Below, in pieces: positions 1-5,836 of a DNA stretch of 5,839 nucleotides. Every line of letters starts with the position of its first letter. Position 1 is the first letter of the stretch. The stretch covers positions 1 to 5,839 of the forward strand of contig CAYZEZ010000291.1 of the NCBI GenBank assembly GCA_964477295.1, written 5' to 3'. Source of the DNA: CAYZEZ01 sp964477295. GTDB lineage: Bacteria > Bacteroidota > Bacteroidia > Bacteroidales > SM23-62. The position numbers were made by a program, and so were the translations under genes. The notes below the pieces were generated by a model. The model made no database searches and had not been told where the DNA came from. It was given only the letters and a program-made list of their open reading frames with translations.

Positions 1-131
1 TGTTCTGTTAGCAATACAACAGATCTTCTGAAATAGGTATCGTTCAGGAAGGGTTCCGAAACGAGGACCCTGCCTTGCCTGGCCACCTTATTATTATCAA
101 TTCTGAAAAAATCTATGTTTAATTCTTTCAT
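1..131 (-). CDS. yqgE: YqgE/AlgH family protein, 5' end only (runs off left edge)
   Basis: Reading the minus strand from the ATG at 131-129 gives 43 open codons to the window edge, beginning MKELNIDFFRIDNN. The stretch GRVLVSEPFLNDTYFRRSVV, followed by LLTE, matches the conserved N-terminus of the YqgE/AlgH family (formerly DUF179), where a G-[KR]-[LI]-L-[IV]-[SA]-E-P-F-L core precedes F-x-R-S-V-V-L-L. Family members are cytosolic proteins of about 180-190 residues, so roughly three quarters of the gene lies outside. Their biochemical role is not settled; AlgH was first linked to alginate regulation in Pseudomonas. The gene is divergent from the antiporter gene, with 165 bp between the two start codons. 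No Shine-Dalgarno sequence is seen, which is normal for Bacteroidota. The family call rests on motif recall from a fragment, but the match is dense. Confidence 0.82.
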   Translation of the reverse strand, partial: MKELNIDFFRIDNNKVARQGRVLVSEPFLNDTYFRRSVVLLTE

Positions 132-296
132 GTTCAAGCAATAAATCCAGACCTGTTGATCCAATGAAACGTTAATAGATGCATGTGTGAAAAATACAAA
201 AATTATGCCTTTTTAAACAGATAATATTGATTAATATTCATTTTTTAGAGACAGATTTTATTATATTGCCGCCTGATCAATTCGTGACCTTACCAG
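132..296. promoter_or_regulatory. AT-rich divergent intergenic region (yqgE / nhaC)
   Basis: This spacer lies between two divergent start codons and must carry both promoters. It is clearly more AT-rich than the flanking genes, especially at 190-268. I find no perfect TAnnTTTG box on either strand. The nearest minus-strand candidate is TAATTTTTG, at about 200-208, with one extra base in the spacer. On the plus strand TATATTGC at 264-271 is only a weak resemblance. No Shine-Dalgarno sequence precedes the ATG at 297. Calling it a regulatory region is inferred from gene orientation and base composition, not from a recognised site. Confidence 0.4.
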
Positions 297-1784
297 ATGT
301 CAGAATCCAAGCCAAGGCCAACCCTTATACAGGCATTTTTCCCTATTGCTTTCCTGATTTCAATGCTGGTCTTCAATGTAATCTATTTTGGTGAAGATAC
401 GCTGTCCGGTGCTAACCAGATTGCCCTGTTGCTGGCTGCCGCAGTGGCCGGGATCATTGCCATCCGTCTGAAATTGAATTGGTTGAATATAAGGTCAAGC
501 ATCGTTAGAAGTATAAGTTCTGCCATGCCTGCCATTCTTATTCTGCTGCTTATCGGCTCCCTGGCAGGCACCTGGCTACTAAGCGGGGTTGTGCCGGCAC
601 TCATCTATTACGGGCTGAAGGTTATCCATCCAAGCATTTTCCTTTTCGCAGCAGTTGTGGCATCAAGTATTGTATCGCTTGCTACAGGAAGTGCCTGGTC
701 TACCGTCGCCACCATAGGAATAGCGCTTCTGGGTATTGGACAAACACTGGATATCAATGTGGGACTGGTTGCAGGGGCAATTATCTCCGGAGCATATTTT
801 GGCGACAAGATGTCACCGCTGTCCGATACCACTAACCTTGCCCCTGCCATGGCCGGGACCGACTTGTTTACTCATATCCGGTACATGATGATCACTACTG
901 TGCCCACATTGAGCCTGACTCTGATCATATTCCTGGTTATAGGCTTCACATATAAATTCACTGATAATTCCGTACAGGTTGATAATGTGTTGAATGAAAT
1001 TAACTCCCACTTTAATATCACTCCATTTTTACTGATAGTTCCTGTCCTTCTTATCGTAGTGATTATAAAGAAAGTCCCGCCGCTTCCGGCTATACTTTTC
1101 GGGTCCCTGCTCGGTGCCTTGTTTGCCATAATTTTCCAGCCCGAAATTGTTCGCACTGTTGCTGATACAGCGGGCAATTATGCTAAATCATGTTATATCG
1201 GGGTGATGAAAGCGATGTTCGGGCACATCGGGATTGAAACATCCAATCCTGCTGTAACCGAATTATTAACGACAAGTGGAATGGCAGGAATGCTCGATAC
1301 CATCTGGCTTATCCTGGCAGCCATGGTTTTTGGAGGGGTTATGGAGGCAGCAGGACTGTTGATGCGGATCAGCGAATCGATCATCAAATATGCCAATACC
1401 ACCACATCACTGGTTGCCTCAACGGTTGTTACCAGTATCTTTTTTAATATTACGGCCTCAGACCAATATATCGCCATTGTAGTACCGGGAAGAATGTATT
1501 CAAAGACTTACCGGGAAAGGGGATACAAGCCTGAATTACTAAGCCGGACACTGGAGGACGGTGGTACCGTGACATCGGTTCTGATACCATGGAATACTTG
1601 TGGTGCAACTCAGGCCAGGGTGCTCGGAGTATCAACCTTTACATACCTGCCGTATTGCTTTTTTAATATCATCAGTCCCTTAATGACAATTTTCATCGCA
1701 GCGATCAACTTCCGGATCAGAAAGTTCAAAAAGGAAGAAATGCCGGCTGAAAAAATTGAGGTTGAGATTGATACGGATTACTAG
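297..1784 (+). CDS. nhaC: NhaC-family Na+/H+ antiporter
   Basis: An inner-membrane secondary transporter that most likely exchanges Na+ (or Li+) for H+, giving pH and sodium homeostasis. The 495 residues are mostly hydrophobic, with about 12 likely membrane segments (for example near residues 13-32, 41-58, 77-97, 112-128, 134-150, 196-217, 241-258, 264-281, 333-356, 371-388 and 450-472). NhaC-type landmarks are ATGSAWST at 129-136, YFGDKMSPLSDTTNLAP at 167-183, FFNITASDQY at 382-391 and EDGGTVTSVLIPWNTCG at 420-436. The polar and acidic residues in these intramembrane motifs are the expected ion-path positions. The length is normal for the family, and the C-terminus is a short charged cytosolic tail (KFKKEEMPAEKIEVEIDTDY). 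The start at 297 gives the usual short polar N-terminus before the first helix; the next in-frame ATG would cut into that helix. Some NhaC relatives exchange malate/lactate or other solutes (MleN type), so the substrate is less certain than the family. Confidence 0.9.
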   Translation: MSESKPRPTLIQAFFPIAFLISMLVFNVIYFGEDTLSGANQIALLLAAAVAGIIAIRLKLNWLNIRSSIVRSISSAMPAILILLLIGSLAGTWLLSGVVPALIYYGLKVIHPSIFLFAAVVASSIVSLATGSAWSTVATIGIALLGIGQTLDINVGLVAGAIISGAYFGDKMSPLSDTTNLAPAMAGTDLFTHIRYMMITTVPTLSLTLIIFLVIGFTYKFTDNSVQVDNVLNEINSHFNITPFLLIVPVLLIVVIIKKVPPLPAILFGSLLGALFAIIFQPEIVRTVADTAGNYAKSCYIGVMKAMFGHIGIETSNPAVTELLTTSGMAGMLDTIWLILAAMVFGGVMEAAGLLMRISESIIKYANTTTSLVASTVVTSIFFNITASDQYIAIVVPGRMYSKTYRERGYKPELLSRTLEDGGTVTSVLIPWNTCGATQARVLGVSTFTYLPYCFFNIISPLMTIFIAAINFRIRKFKKEEMPAEKIEVEIDTDY

Positions 1785-1787
1785 ATC

Positions 1788-1839
1788 GTCATGCTTTATG
1801 TTGAACTTGGTGGGTCATGCTGAACTTGTTTCAGCATCT
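1788..1839 (+). repeat. Dispersed palindromic repeat (GTCATGCTGAAC type), plus a degraded neighbouring copy
   Basis: Positions 1814-1839 carry a 26-nt element beginning GTCATGCTGAAC and ending TTTCAGCATCT. Inside it, ATGCTGAA (1817-1824) and TTCAGCAT (1830-1837) form a perfect 8-bp inverted repeat with a 5-nt loop. The same 26 nt occur on the minus strand at 5823-5798 with a single difference, so this is a true repeat in the window. Just upstream, 1788-1809 begins GTCATGCT and later reads TTGAACTTG, and looks like a degraded partial copy. From general knowledge, similar sequences are widespread in Bacteroidota intergenic DNA; their function is unknown to me. The copy lies between two convergent stop codons, immediately before the large hairpin. 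Confidence 0.75.
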
Positions 1840-1856
1840 GTCAGGAACCAGAGCAG

Positions 1857-1912
1857 ATCCTGATCCCGAGTACTCCCCCCCGAGTGCTCGGGGGGGCACT
1901 GCGGGACAGGAT
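1857..1912. terminator. Large GC-rich hairpin between convergent genes, possible bidirectional terminator
   Basis: ATCCTGATCCCG (1857-1868) pairs with CGGGACAGGAT (1902-1912), with one bulged A at 1863. Inside it, CCCCCCCGAG (1875-1884) is perfectly complementary to CTCGGGGGGG (1887-1896); the innermost pairs must open to leave a loop of about 4 nt. AGTAC/GCACT at 1869-1873 and 1896-1900 add partial pairing. The structure lies 9 nt beyond the E1 stop codon and about 70 nt beyond the antiporter stop codon, where it could stop RNA polymerase from both sides. There is no U-tract on either strand, so it is not a textbook intrinsic terminator, and the terminator role is inferred from position and stem strength. 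The stem also looks like the right arm of the dispersed repeat that begins at 1814. Confidence 0.5.
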
Positions 1913-1921
1913 GATGTGTGA

Positions 1922-4351
1922 TTAGTATATCCTGGGATATTTTTCGGGATGGTATTCGTGCATCACATCATAGACGGCCTCAAAAACATCTTCCGTACTT
2001 GGATTGGAGAAGTAATCGCCATCTGTGCCATAGGCTGGACGGTGCTCCTTTTGCGTGACGGTTCGTGGCACACTGTCGAGATACTGAAATCCATCCTGTT
2101 CTTCAAGGCACTTCTGAAGCATATAGGCAGTGGCGCCTCCTGGCACATCCTCATCCAGAAAAACTATCTTGTGTGTTTTTTTCACCGACCCGGAAAGCAG
2201 GTGGTTCAAATCGAAGGGTAGCAGGGTCTGTACATCGATGACTTCGGTACTGATGTTAAACTCCTGCAGTTGCCCTGCTGCTTCCATGGCTATTCTGACA
2301 CAAGATCCATAGGTGACCAGGGTCACGTCATCTCCTGCCCTTAGAATTTCCGGCATTCCAAGCGGCACCCTCAGATCGGCCAGGTTACCGGGCATTTTTT
2401 CCTTCAGCCTGTAACCATTCAAAGGTTCAATAACAAGTGCCGGATCATCTCCATCAAGGAGGGTATTATAAAATCCGGCAGCACGGGTCATGTCCCTGGG
2501 GACACAAATGTAGACTCCCCGAATGGAATTGATCACCATGCTAAGTGGCGAGCCGGAATGCCACATTCCCTCAAGGCGATGGCCACGGGTCCTGATGATC
2601 AGCGGTGCCAGCTGATTACCTCCTGTCCTGTAATGCAGGGTAGAGAGATCATCACTAAGGGTCTGCAAACCATATAATAAATAATCAAAATATTGTATCT
2701 CGGCAATCGGTTTGAATCCCCTGAGGGCCAATCCAATGCCCTGCCCGATTATCGTGGTTTCACGTATTCCCGTATCGGTTACCCTGTGTTCGCCGTACTT
2801 CTGCTGCAATCCTTCCAGGCTTTGGTTCACACCACCTATCAACCCGGTATCTTCGCCGAAGGTAACCAGCATTGGGTGGCGGCCGAATAACAGGTCAAAA
2901 TTATGCTTCAGGATCTCCCTGCCGGCCAGTTCAGGTGCATTTTCAGGATATTCCGGCCCGACCGGCTGAACCATCAGCGAGGATGATGGCCGTTCATTGT
3001 ATAAATAAGTACTATAGAGGTCCCATGCCTGGTCGTAATGTGCATCCATCCAAGCACCCAGCCTGGATTGCAGTGATTTGCGTTCAGGGCAGTCAATACA
3101 TATATGGCGTAATATTTTCTTAGCCGTTGAGATAGAATCCTTATGAACCGGATTGGCCACTTTTTTCAGGTTCTCAGTAAGAACACCCACCTTATCAAAC
3201 CTGTCATTCCTGCAATGGCATGATTTGCCTTCCAGGATCTTCAGCAAGGAATCACGCTCCTCCCTTAAAGGTCCGGTAAAATTCTTCCACGCTTTGGTTT
3301 TGGCATCGTTGGCCCGGGTTACAGCTTCTTTCTCTATCTTTTTAAGTTCATTGTCGGATCCAATACCTGAAGAAATGATCCACTCCCTCATTTTCTTAAC
3401 AGGATCGAATTCCTCTTCCCATTCCAGACGTTCTTTTGATTTGTATCGTTCATGCGAACCTGAGGTAGAGTGCCCCAGGGGCTGGGTCATTTCATCGATA
3501 TGAAACAGCACAGGAACATGATTTTTGCGGCACAGGTATATTCCTTCCTCGAAGGTTTTACACAAATGGGGATAGTCCCAGCCTCTCGATTTATAAATAA
3601 GTATCCCACGCGACCGGTCATTCTCCTCAAAACCTTTCAGGACTTCAGAAATATCAACTTTTACAAGCTGATGTTCCCTCTTGACAGAGATCCCGAATCC
3701 ATCGTCCCACACTGCCATTGCTACAGGGATCTGCAATACGCCGGCCGCATTCATAGCCTCAAAGAAATGTCCTTCTGCAGTACTGGCATCCCCGATCATT
3801 CCAAAGGCCACCTCGTTGCCATTGTGAGACAATCCGGTATTATTGCTCCATTCCGGATTGTTCCTGAACAACCTGGAAGCATACCCCAGCCCTACTAAAC
3901 GGGGCATCTGAGCAGCTGTTGGAGAAAGGTCGGCAGTGGAATTTTTCTGATTTGCAAGATCCCTGATCGATCCGTCAGGATTCCTGTTTGGCGTGGAAAA
4001 GTGATTGTTCATCAGCCTTCCTGAATTACTCCGGTTGGCCCCTTCATCAGTATCTCCGTATAATTGTGCAAAAAATTCATCGGCAGCAGCCATCCCTGTG
4101 GCAAACATAAAGGTCTGGTCGCGGTAATATCCCGATCTCCAGTCCCCCTCCCTGAACTGCTTTGCCATAGCAATCTGGGCCACCTCTTTGCCGTCACCAA
4201 AAATGCCAAACTTTGCTTTGCCGTTCAGCACCTCCCTGTGTCCTATCAGACTGCATTGCCTGCTCAGGTTGGCGATCAGGTAGTCATTCAATACCTCCTC
4301 CCTGAAATCCTTAAAACCAACTTTAGATGTACCGGCTAATTTCTCCTGCAT
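1922..4351 (-). CDS. Single-chain 2-oxoacid dehydrogenase E1 (alpha-beta fusion), probably branched-chain type
   Basis: A thiamine-diphosphate-dependent decarboxylase that would pass acyl groups to a lipoyl E2, most likely in branched-chain 2-oxoacid (2-oxoisovalerate) oxidation in the cytosol. The 809 residues contain both E1 halves. The alpha half is roughly residues 15-330: YYRDQT 75-80, the cofactor motif from GDAS at 187 to WDDGFGIS at 215-222, and the GHSTSGSHERYKSKER loop at 293-308, which resembles the phosphorylation-loop region of branched-chain E1 alpha. A helical, charged linker at about 330-460 follows. The beta half runs from about 470: FGEDTGLIGGVNQ 498-510, the likely catalytic Glu531 in DTGIRETTIIGQG, EIQYFDY 551-557, and DEDVPGGA 733-740. 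Separate subunits of about 350 and 330 residues are usual elsewhere; the fused form is known in Bacteroidota. The Asp-Asp at 216-217 replaces the usual Asn-Asn. No E2 or E3 gene is nearby, so the substrate class is inferred from similarity. The start at 4351 sits 4 nt after a promoter box. Confidence 0.88.
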   Translation of the reverse strand: MQEKLAGTSKVGFKDFREEVLNDYLIANLSRQCSLIGHREVLNGKAKFGIFGDGKEVAQIAMAKQFREGDWRSGYYRDQTFMFATGMAAADEFFAQLYGDTDEGANRSNSGRLMNNHFSTPNRNPDGSIRDLANQKNSTADLSPTAAQMPRLVGLGYASRLFRNNPEWSNNTGLSHNGNEVAFGMIGDASTAEGHFFEAMNAAGVLQIPVAMAVWDDGFGISVKREHQLVKVDISEVLKGFEENDRSRGILIYKSRGWDYPHLCKTFEEGIYLCRKNHVPVLFHIDEMTQPLGHSTSGSHERYKSKERLEWEEEFDPVKKMREWIISSGIGSDNELKKIEKEAVTRANDAKTKAWKNFTGPLREERDSLLKILEGKSCHCRNDRFDKVGVLTENLKKVANPVHKDSISTAKKILRHICIDCPERKSLQSRLGAWMDAHYDQAWDLYSTYLYNERPSSSLMVQPVGPEYPENAPELAGREILKHNFDLLFGRHPMLVTFGEDTGLIGGVNQSLEGLQQKYGEHRVTDTGIRETTIIGQGIGLALRGFKPIAEIQYFDYLLYGLQTLSDDLSTLHYRTGGNQLAPLIIRTRGHRLEGMWHSGSPLSMVINSIRGVYICVPRDMTRAAGFYNTLLDGDDPALVIEPLNGYRLKEKMPGNLADLRVPLGMPEILRAGDDVTLVTYGSCVRIAMEAAGQLQEFNISTEVIDVQTLLPFDLNHLLSGSVKKTHKIVFLDEDVPGGATAYMLQKCLEEQDGFQYLDSVPRTVTQKEHRPAYGTDGDYFSNPSTEDVFEAVYDVMHEYHPEKYPRIY

Positions 4352-4355
4352 AGAG

Positions 4356-4363
4356 CAAAGTTA
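4356..4363 (-). promoter_or_regulatory. Bacteroidota -7 promoter box (TAACTTTG) of the E1 gene
   Basis: On the minus strand TAACTTTG is a perfect match to the Bacteroidota sigma-factor -7 consensus TAnnTTTG. It is followed by CTCT and then the E1 start codon. I see no clear TTG-type -33 element at the expected distance upstream. Transcription would start at or within a few bases of the ATG, so the mRNA would have essentially no leader. The match is direct; its use as a promoter is inferred. Confidence 0.6.
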
Positions 4364-4389
4364 AGAAGAATTATTCTAAATAGGTTTTT

Positions 4390-4434
4390 CGTGCATCATT
4401 CATCGTGCTTCGTTTTTCCGACTCACGACTCGCG
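4390..4434. repeat. Degenerate heptamer-period repeat tract, left of nqrM
   Basis: From 4390 the sequence reads in 7-nt steps: CGTGCAT, CATTCAT, CGTGCTT, CGTTTTT. After a 3-nt slip (CCG) it continues with ACTCACG and ACTCGCG at 4421-4434. The units are imperfect but keep the same 7-nt phase and similar endings. The tract lies in the divergent promoter region between E1 and the nqrM-like gene, upstream of both -7 boxes. Heptamer short tandem repeats are known from some bacterial intergenic regions; whether this tract is of that kind is an inference. Confidence 0.45.
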
Positions 4435-4493
4435 ATTATTGTTATTACATTGTTAAACATCGCGCCGTTACGATAAACTTTTAAATTATACGA

Positions 4494-4501
4494 TATCTTT
4501 G
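4494..4501 (+). promoter_or_regulatory. Bacteroidota -7 promoter box (TATCTTTG) of the nqrM-like gene
   Basis: TATCTTTG matches TAnnTTTG perfectly and is followed by TACC and then the ATG at 4506, the same 4-nt spacing as at the divergent E1 gene. The DNA just upstream is AT-rich, but no convincing TTG -33 element is visible. No Shine-Dalgarno sequence separates box and start, so a leaderless or near-leaderless transcript is likely. The box also supports 4506 as the true start of this small gene. Confidence 0.65.
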
Positions 4502-4505
4502 TACC

Positions 4506-4688
4506 ATGTTAAAGTTATTGCTTCTATCTGCATTGCTGATTTTGATTGCTGTGGTTGCACTGTCGATCCGGATTATCCTGAAACCAAAAGGAGAATTTTC
4601 GGGAGGAAAATGTTCCGGGTCAGCAGCTTTAAAGGAAAGAGGCATGTCATGCGCCTGTGAGGGCGAAGGAGAATGCAGGAATAAGTGA
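4506..4688 (+). CDS. nqrM: NqrM-like small membrane protein (Na+-NQR maturation factor)
   Basis: A 60-residue protein with one N-terminal membrane helix (about residues 3-25), a basic stop (R22, K26, K28) and a short tail carrying four cysteines: C36, C49, C51 and C57. The order helix, then Gly-rich KC, then CxC, then a final C resembles NqrM (formerly DUF539), a small inner-membrane protein needed to assemble Na+-translocating NADH:quinone oxidoreductase and thought to supply iron to the Cys-ligated centre between NqrD and NqrE. The family usually has a KGSCGG-like first cysteine; here it reads GGKCSGS. An apbE gene, another Nqr maturation factor, converges on it 98 bp downstream, which supports the call. 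It has its own promoter box and is not part of an operon in this window. The alternative is an unrelated small Cys-rich membrane protein; Bacteroidota relatives are often annotated only as membrane or secreted protein. Confidence 0.65.
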   Translation: MLKLLLLSALLILIAVVALSIRIILKPKGEFSGGKCSGSAALKERGMSCACEGEGECRNK

Positions 4689-4702
4689 TTTCAGAATAAT
4701 GA

Positions 4703-4723
4703 TTAACGATATACGAATTACGA
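4703..4723. repeat. Three-unit heptamer repeat (nnTAACGA-like) downstream of nqrM
   Basis: TTAACGA, TATACGA and ATTACGA follow each other without gaps, so ACGA recurs at exactly 7-nt intervals (4706, 4713 and 4720). The tract lies 15 bp after the nqrM-like stop codon in the convergent spacer with apbE. It is short, and its biological role is unknown. Confidence 0.45.
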
Positions 4724-4763
4724 AGTATAAGACAATCATACCCATTTCCCAACATCCGCATCT

Positions 4764-4791
4764 ACTCACCACTCAGTGCTCACTATTCATT
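4764..4791. repeat. Four-unit heptamer repeat (ACTCACC-like) running into the apbE stop
   Basis: ACTCACC, ACTCAGT, GCTCACT and ATTCATT follow in a strict 7-nt phase; a further ACTCATT appears at 4796-4802 after a 4-nt slip. The fourth unit overlaps the apbE stop codon (4787-4789), and the extra unit encodes part of the final residues. ACTCACC resembles the ACTCACG unit at 4421-4427 on the other side of the nqrM-like gene. No other gene is seen between 4689 and 4786, and no U-tailed hairpin terminator was found there. Confidence 0.45.
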
Positions 4792-5836
4792 CGTTACTCA
4801 TTAACAGCAGTTTTTTCATTCCCGGAGTATAAAAGATACCGTATCCATCCTCATCATCATGATAGATTAGATATCCTTCCAGGTCTTTTCTTGAATCAAG
4901 TAATTCAATACTCTTGTCAACGCCAATAACCATGCACACTGTAGCATAACCATCAGCTGTCATGCAATCATCAGCCAGTATGGTGGCGCTCAACAGGTTA
5001 TGATCAACAGGATAGCCTGTTCTCGGATCAATTGTATGGGAATATTTCACTCCGTCTTTAATATAAAACCGGCGGTAATTTCCTGAAGTAGCAAGGGCTT
5101 TGTTCTTCAGGGCCACAACTGCCTGCATCTGTACTCCCGGCAACTGTAATCCATCGATGGGTTTATCAATGCCTACACGCCAGTACTCACCCCTGTCATT
5201 TATTCCTTTTGCGGTAACCTCGCCCCCGATCTCGACAAGGTAATTCCTGATCCCTTTCCCTGCGAGAAAAGCGGCTACCACATCCACAGCATATCCCTGT
5301 GCAATGGCATTGACATCAAGCATTACGCCTGGTTTTTCTTTAATTATCCGGCCATTCTCCAACCTGATCTTATCCATCCCTACAAATTGCAATAAGCTGT
5401 CGATCAATTCATCATACACCTCGGAAGGGTCTGTAAATCCAAATCCCCAGGCGTTCACGATCGGGGCGACGGTCAGGTCAAAAGCGCCGCCAGACTGCCG
5501 GTTTATTTCTTTTGCCGCCAGGAAACAGGTGATAAAATAGTCATCCAGTGCCACATTTTCTTCATCCCGGTTAATGGAAGAAATAATGGATGCGGTATCA
5601 TAGGTAGACAGCGACAGGTCGAAATGCCTTAAAAGGGTGTCAATTTCGGGCTGGAGATTTACACTGTCGAAACTCTCGTATGTAACATGATAGGCCGTAC
5701 CCTGTGTAGGACCGGCGAGCTTGATGTAGACTGATGGTGGGCCCGGCCGGCAGGAACTCAATGCCAGGAGCACTATTAACAGGCTTAAACAAAGATGAGA
5801 TGCTGAAACAGGTTCAGCATGACCAGGCTTTCTCAT
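4787..5836 (-). CDS. apbE: ApbE-family FAD:protein FMN transferase, lipoprotein
   Basis: Transfers FMN from FAD to a threonine of target proteins, typically NqrB/NqrC or RnfG/RnfD-type subunits, acting outside the cytoplasmic membrane. Residues 1-29 form a lipoprotein signal: hydrophobic SLLIVLLALSS, then Cys29 in the lipobox LSSC. ApbE landmarks in order are TQGTAYHVTY 44-53, the LSTYDTASIISSINR region 76-90, GGAFDLTVAPIVNAWGFG 116-133, DVNAIAQGYAVD 174-185 (usually DLGGIAKGYAVD), VEIGGEV 201-207, ATSGNYRRFY 249-258, SHTIDPRTGYP 266-276 and ADDCMTADGYATV 288-300; Asp295 and Thr299 are the likely Mg2+ ligands. The 349 residues are a normal family length. The ATG at 5836 is the only usable start seen: later in-frame starts would destroy the signal peptide. 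The frame is still open upstream to the window edge (one GTC codon), so an earlier start outside cannot be excluded. Residues 6-13 (HAEPVSAS) are encoded by a dispersed repeat. Confidence 0.92.
   Translation of the reverse strand: MRKPGHAEPVSASHLCLSLLIVLLALSSCRPGPPSVYIKLAGPTQGTAYHVTYESFDSVNLQPEIDTLLRHFDLSLSTYDTASIISSINRDEENVALDDYFITCFLAAKEINRQSGGAFDLTVAPIVNAWGFGFTDPSEVYDELIDSLLQFVGMDKIRLENGRIIKEKPGVMLDVNAIAQGYAVDVVAAFLAGKGIRNYLVEIGGEVTAKGINDRGEYWRVGIDKPIDGLQLPGVQMQAVVALKNKALATSGNYRRFYIKDGVKYSHTIDPRTGYPVDHNLLSATILADDCMTADGYATVCMVIGVDKSIELLDSRKDLEGYLIYHDDEDGYGIFYTPGMKKLLLMSNE
5798..5823 (-). repeat. Dispersed palindromic repeat copy inside the apbE 5' end
   Basis: Read on the minus strand, these 26 nt match the copy at 1814-1839 with one difference (C for T at repeat position 13). 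ATGCTGAA at 5800-5807 and TTCAGCAT at 5813-5820 form the same 8-bp inverted repeat with a 5-nt loop. In the apbE frame the element encodes HAEPVSAS, residues 6-13, directly before the hydrophobic core of the lipoprotein signal. Only the left half of the intergenic version is present: the GC-rich right arm seen at 1857-1912 is missing. Confidence 0.75.

Noticed and set aside
383..1635. Several minus-strand open frames of 61-101 codons inside the nhaC gene
   Set aside because: They lie opposite a well-supported membrane-transporter frame, show no family motifs and have no promoter boxes at their starts. They are shadows of the real gene.
1814..1839. A CRISPR repeat or an insertion-sequence terminal inverted repeat
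   Set aside because: There are only two copies, about 4 kb apart and in opposite orientation, with no regular spacers. The enclosed genes are ordinary metabolic genes with no transposase, so this fits a dispersed palindromic repeat better.
1949..4339. Plus-strand open frames (up to 142 codons) and two short minus-strand frames (63 and 65 codons) inside the E1 gene
   Set aside because: The E1 frame is continuous over 809 codons with conserved motifs throughout. The overlapping frames have the skewed composition of antisense or shifted reading and no recognisable domains.
1922..4351. Frameshifted or artificially fused pair of E1 alpha and beta genes
   Set aside because: The frame is continuous through a long linker of its own, and single-chain E1 proteins of this kind are known in Bacteroidota. 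Nothing suggests an assembly error.
4573..4929. Minus-strand frame at 4573-4761 and plus-strand frame at 4657-4929
   Set aside because: Both overlap the nqrM-like gene, and the plus-strand one also overlaps the apbE 3' end. They run through heptamer repeats and spacer DNA, and no protein-family motif was seen.
5818..5820. ATG within the repeat as an alternative apbE start
   Set aside because: It is out of frame with apbE (16 nt from the ATG at 5836) and its own frame ends at a stop codon after about 11 codons.
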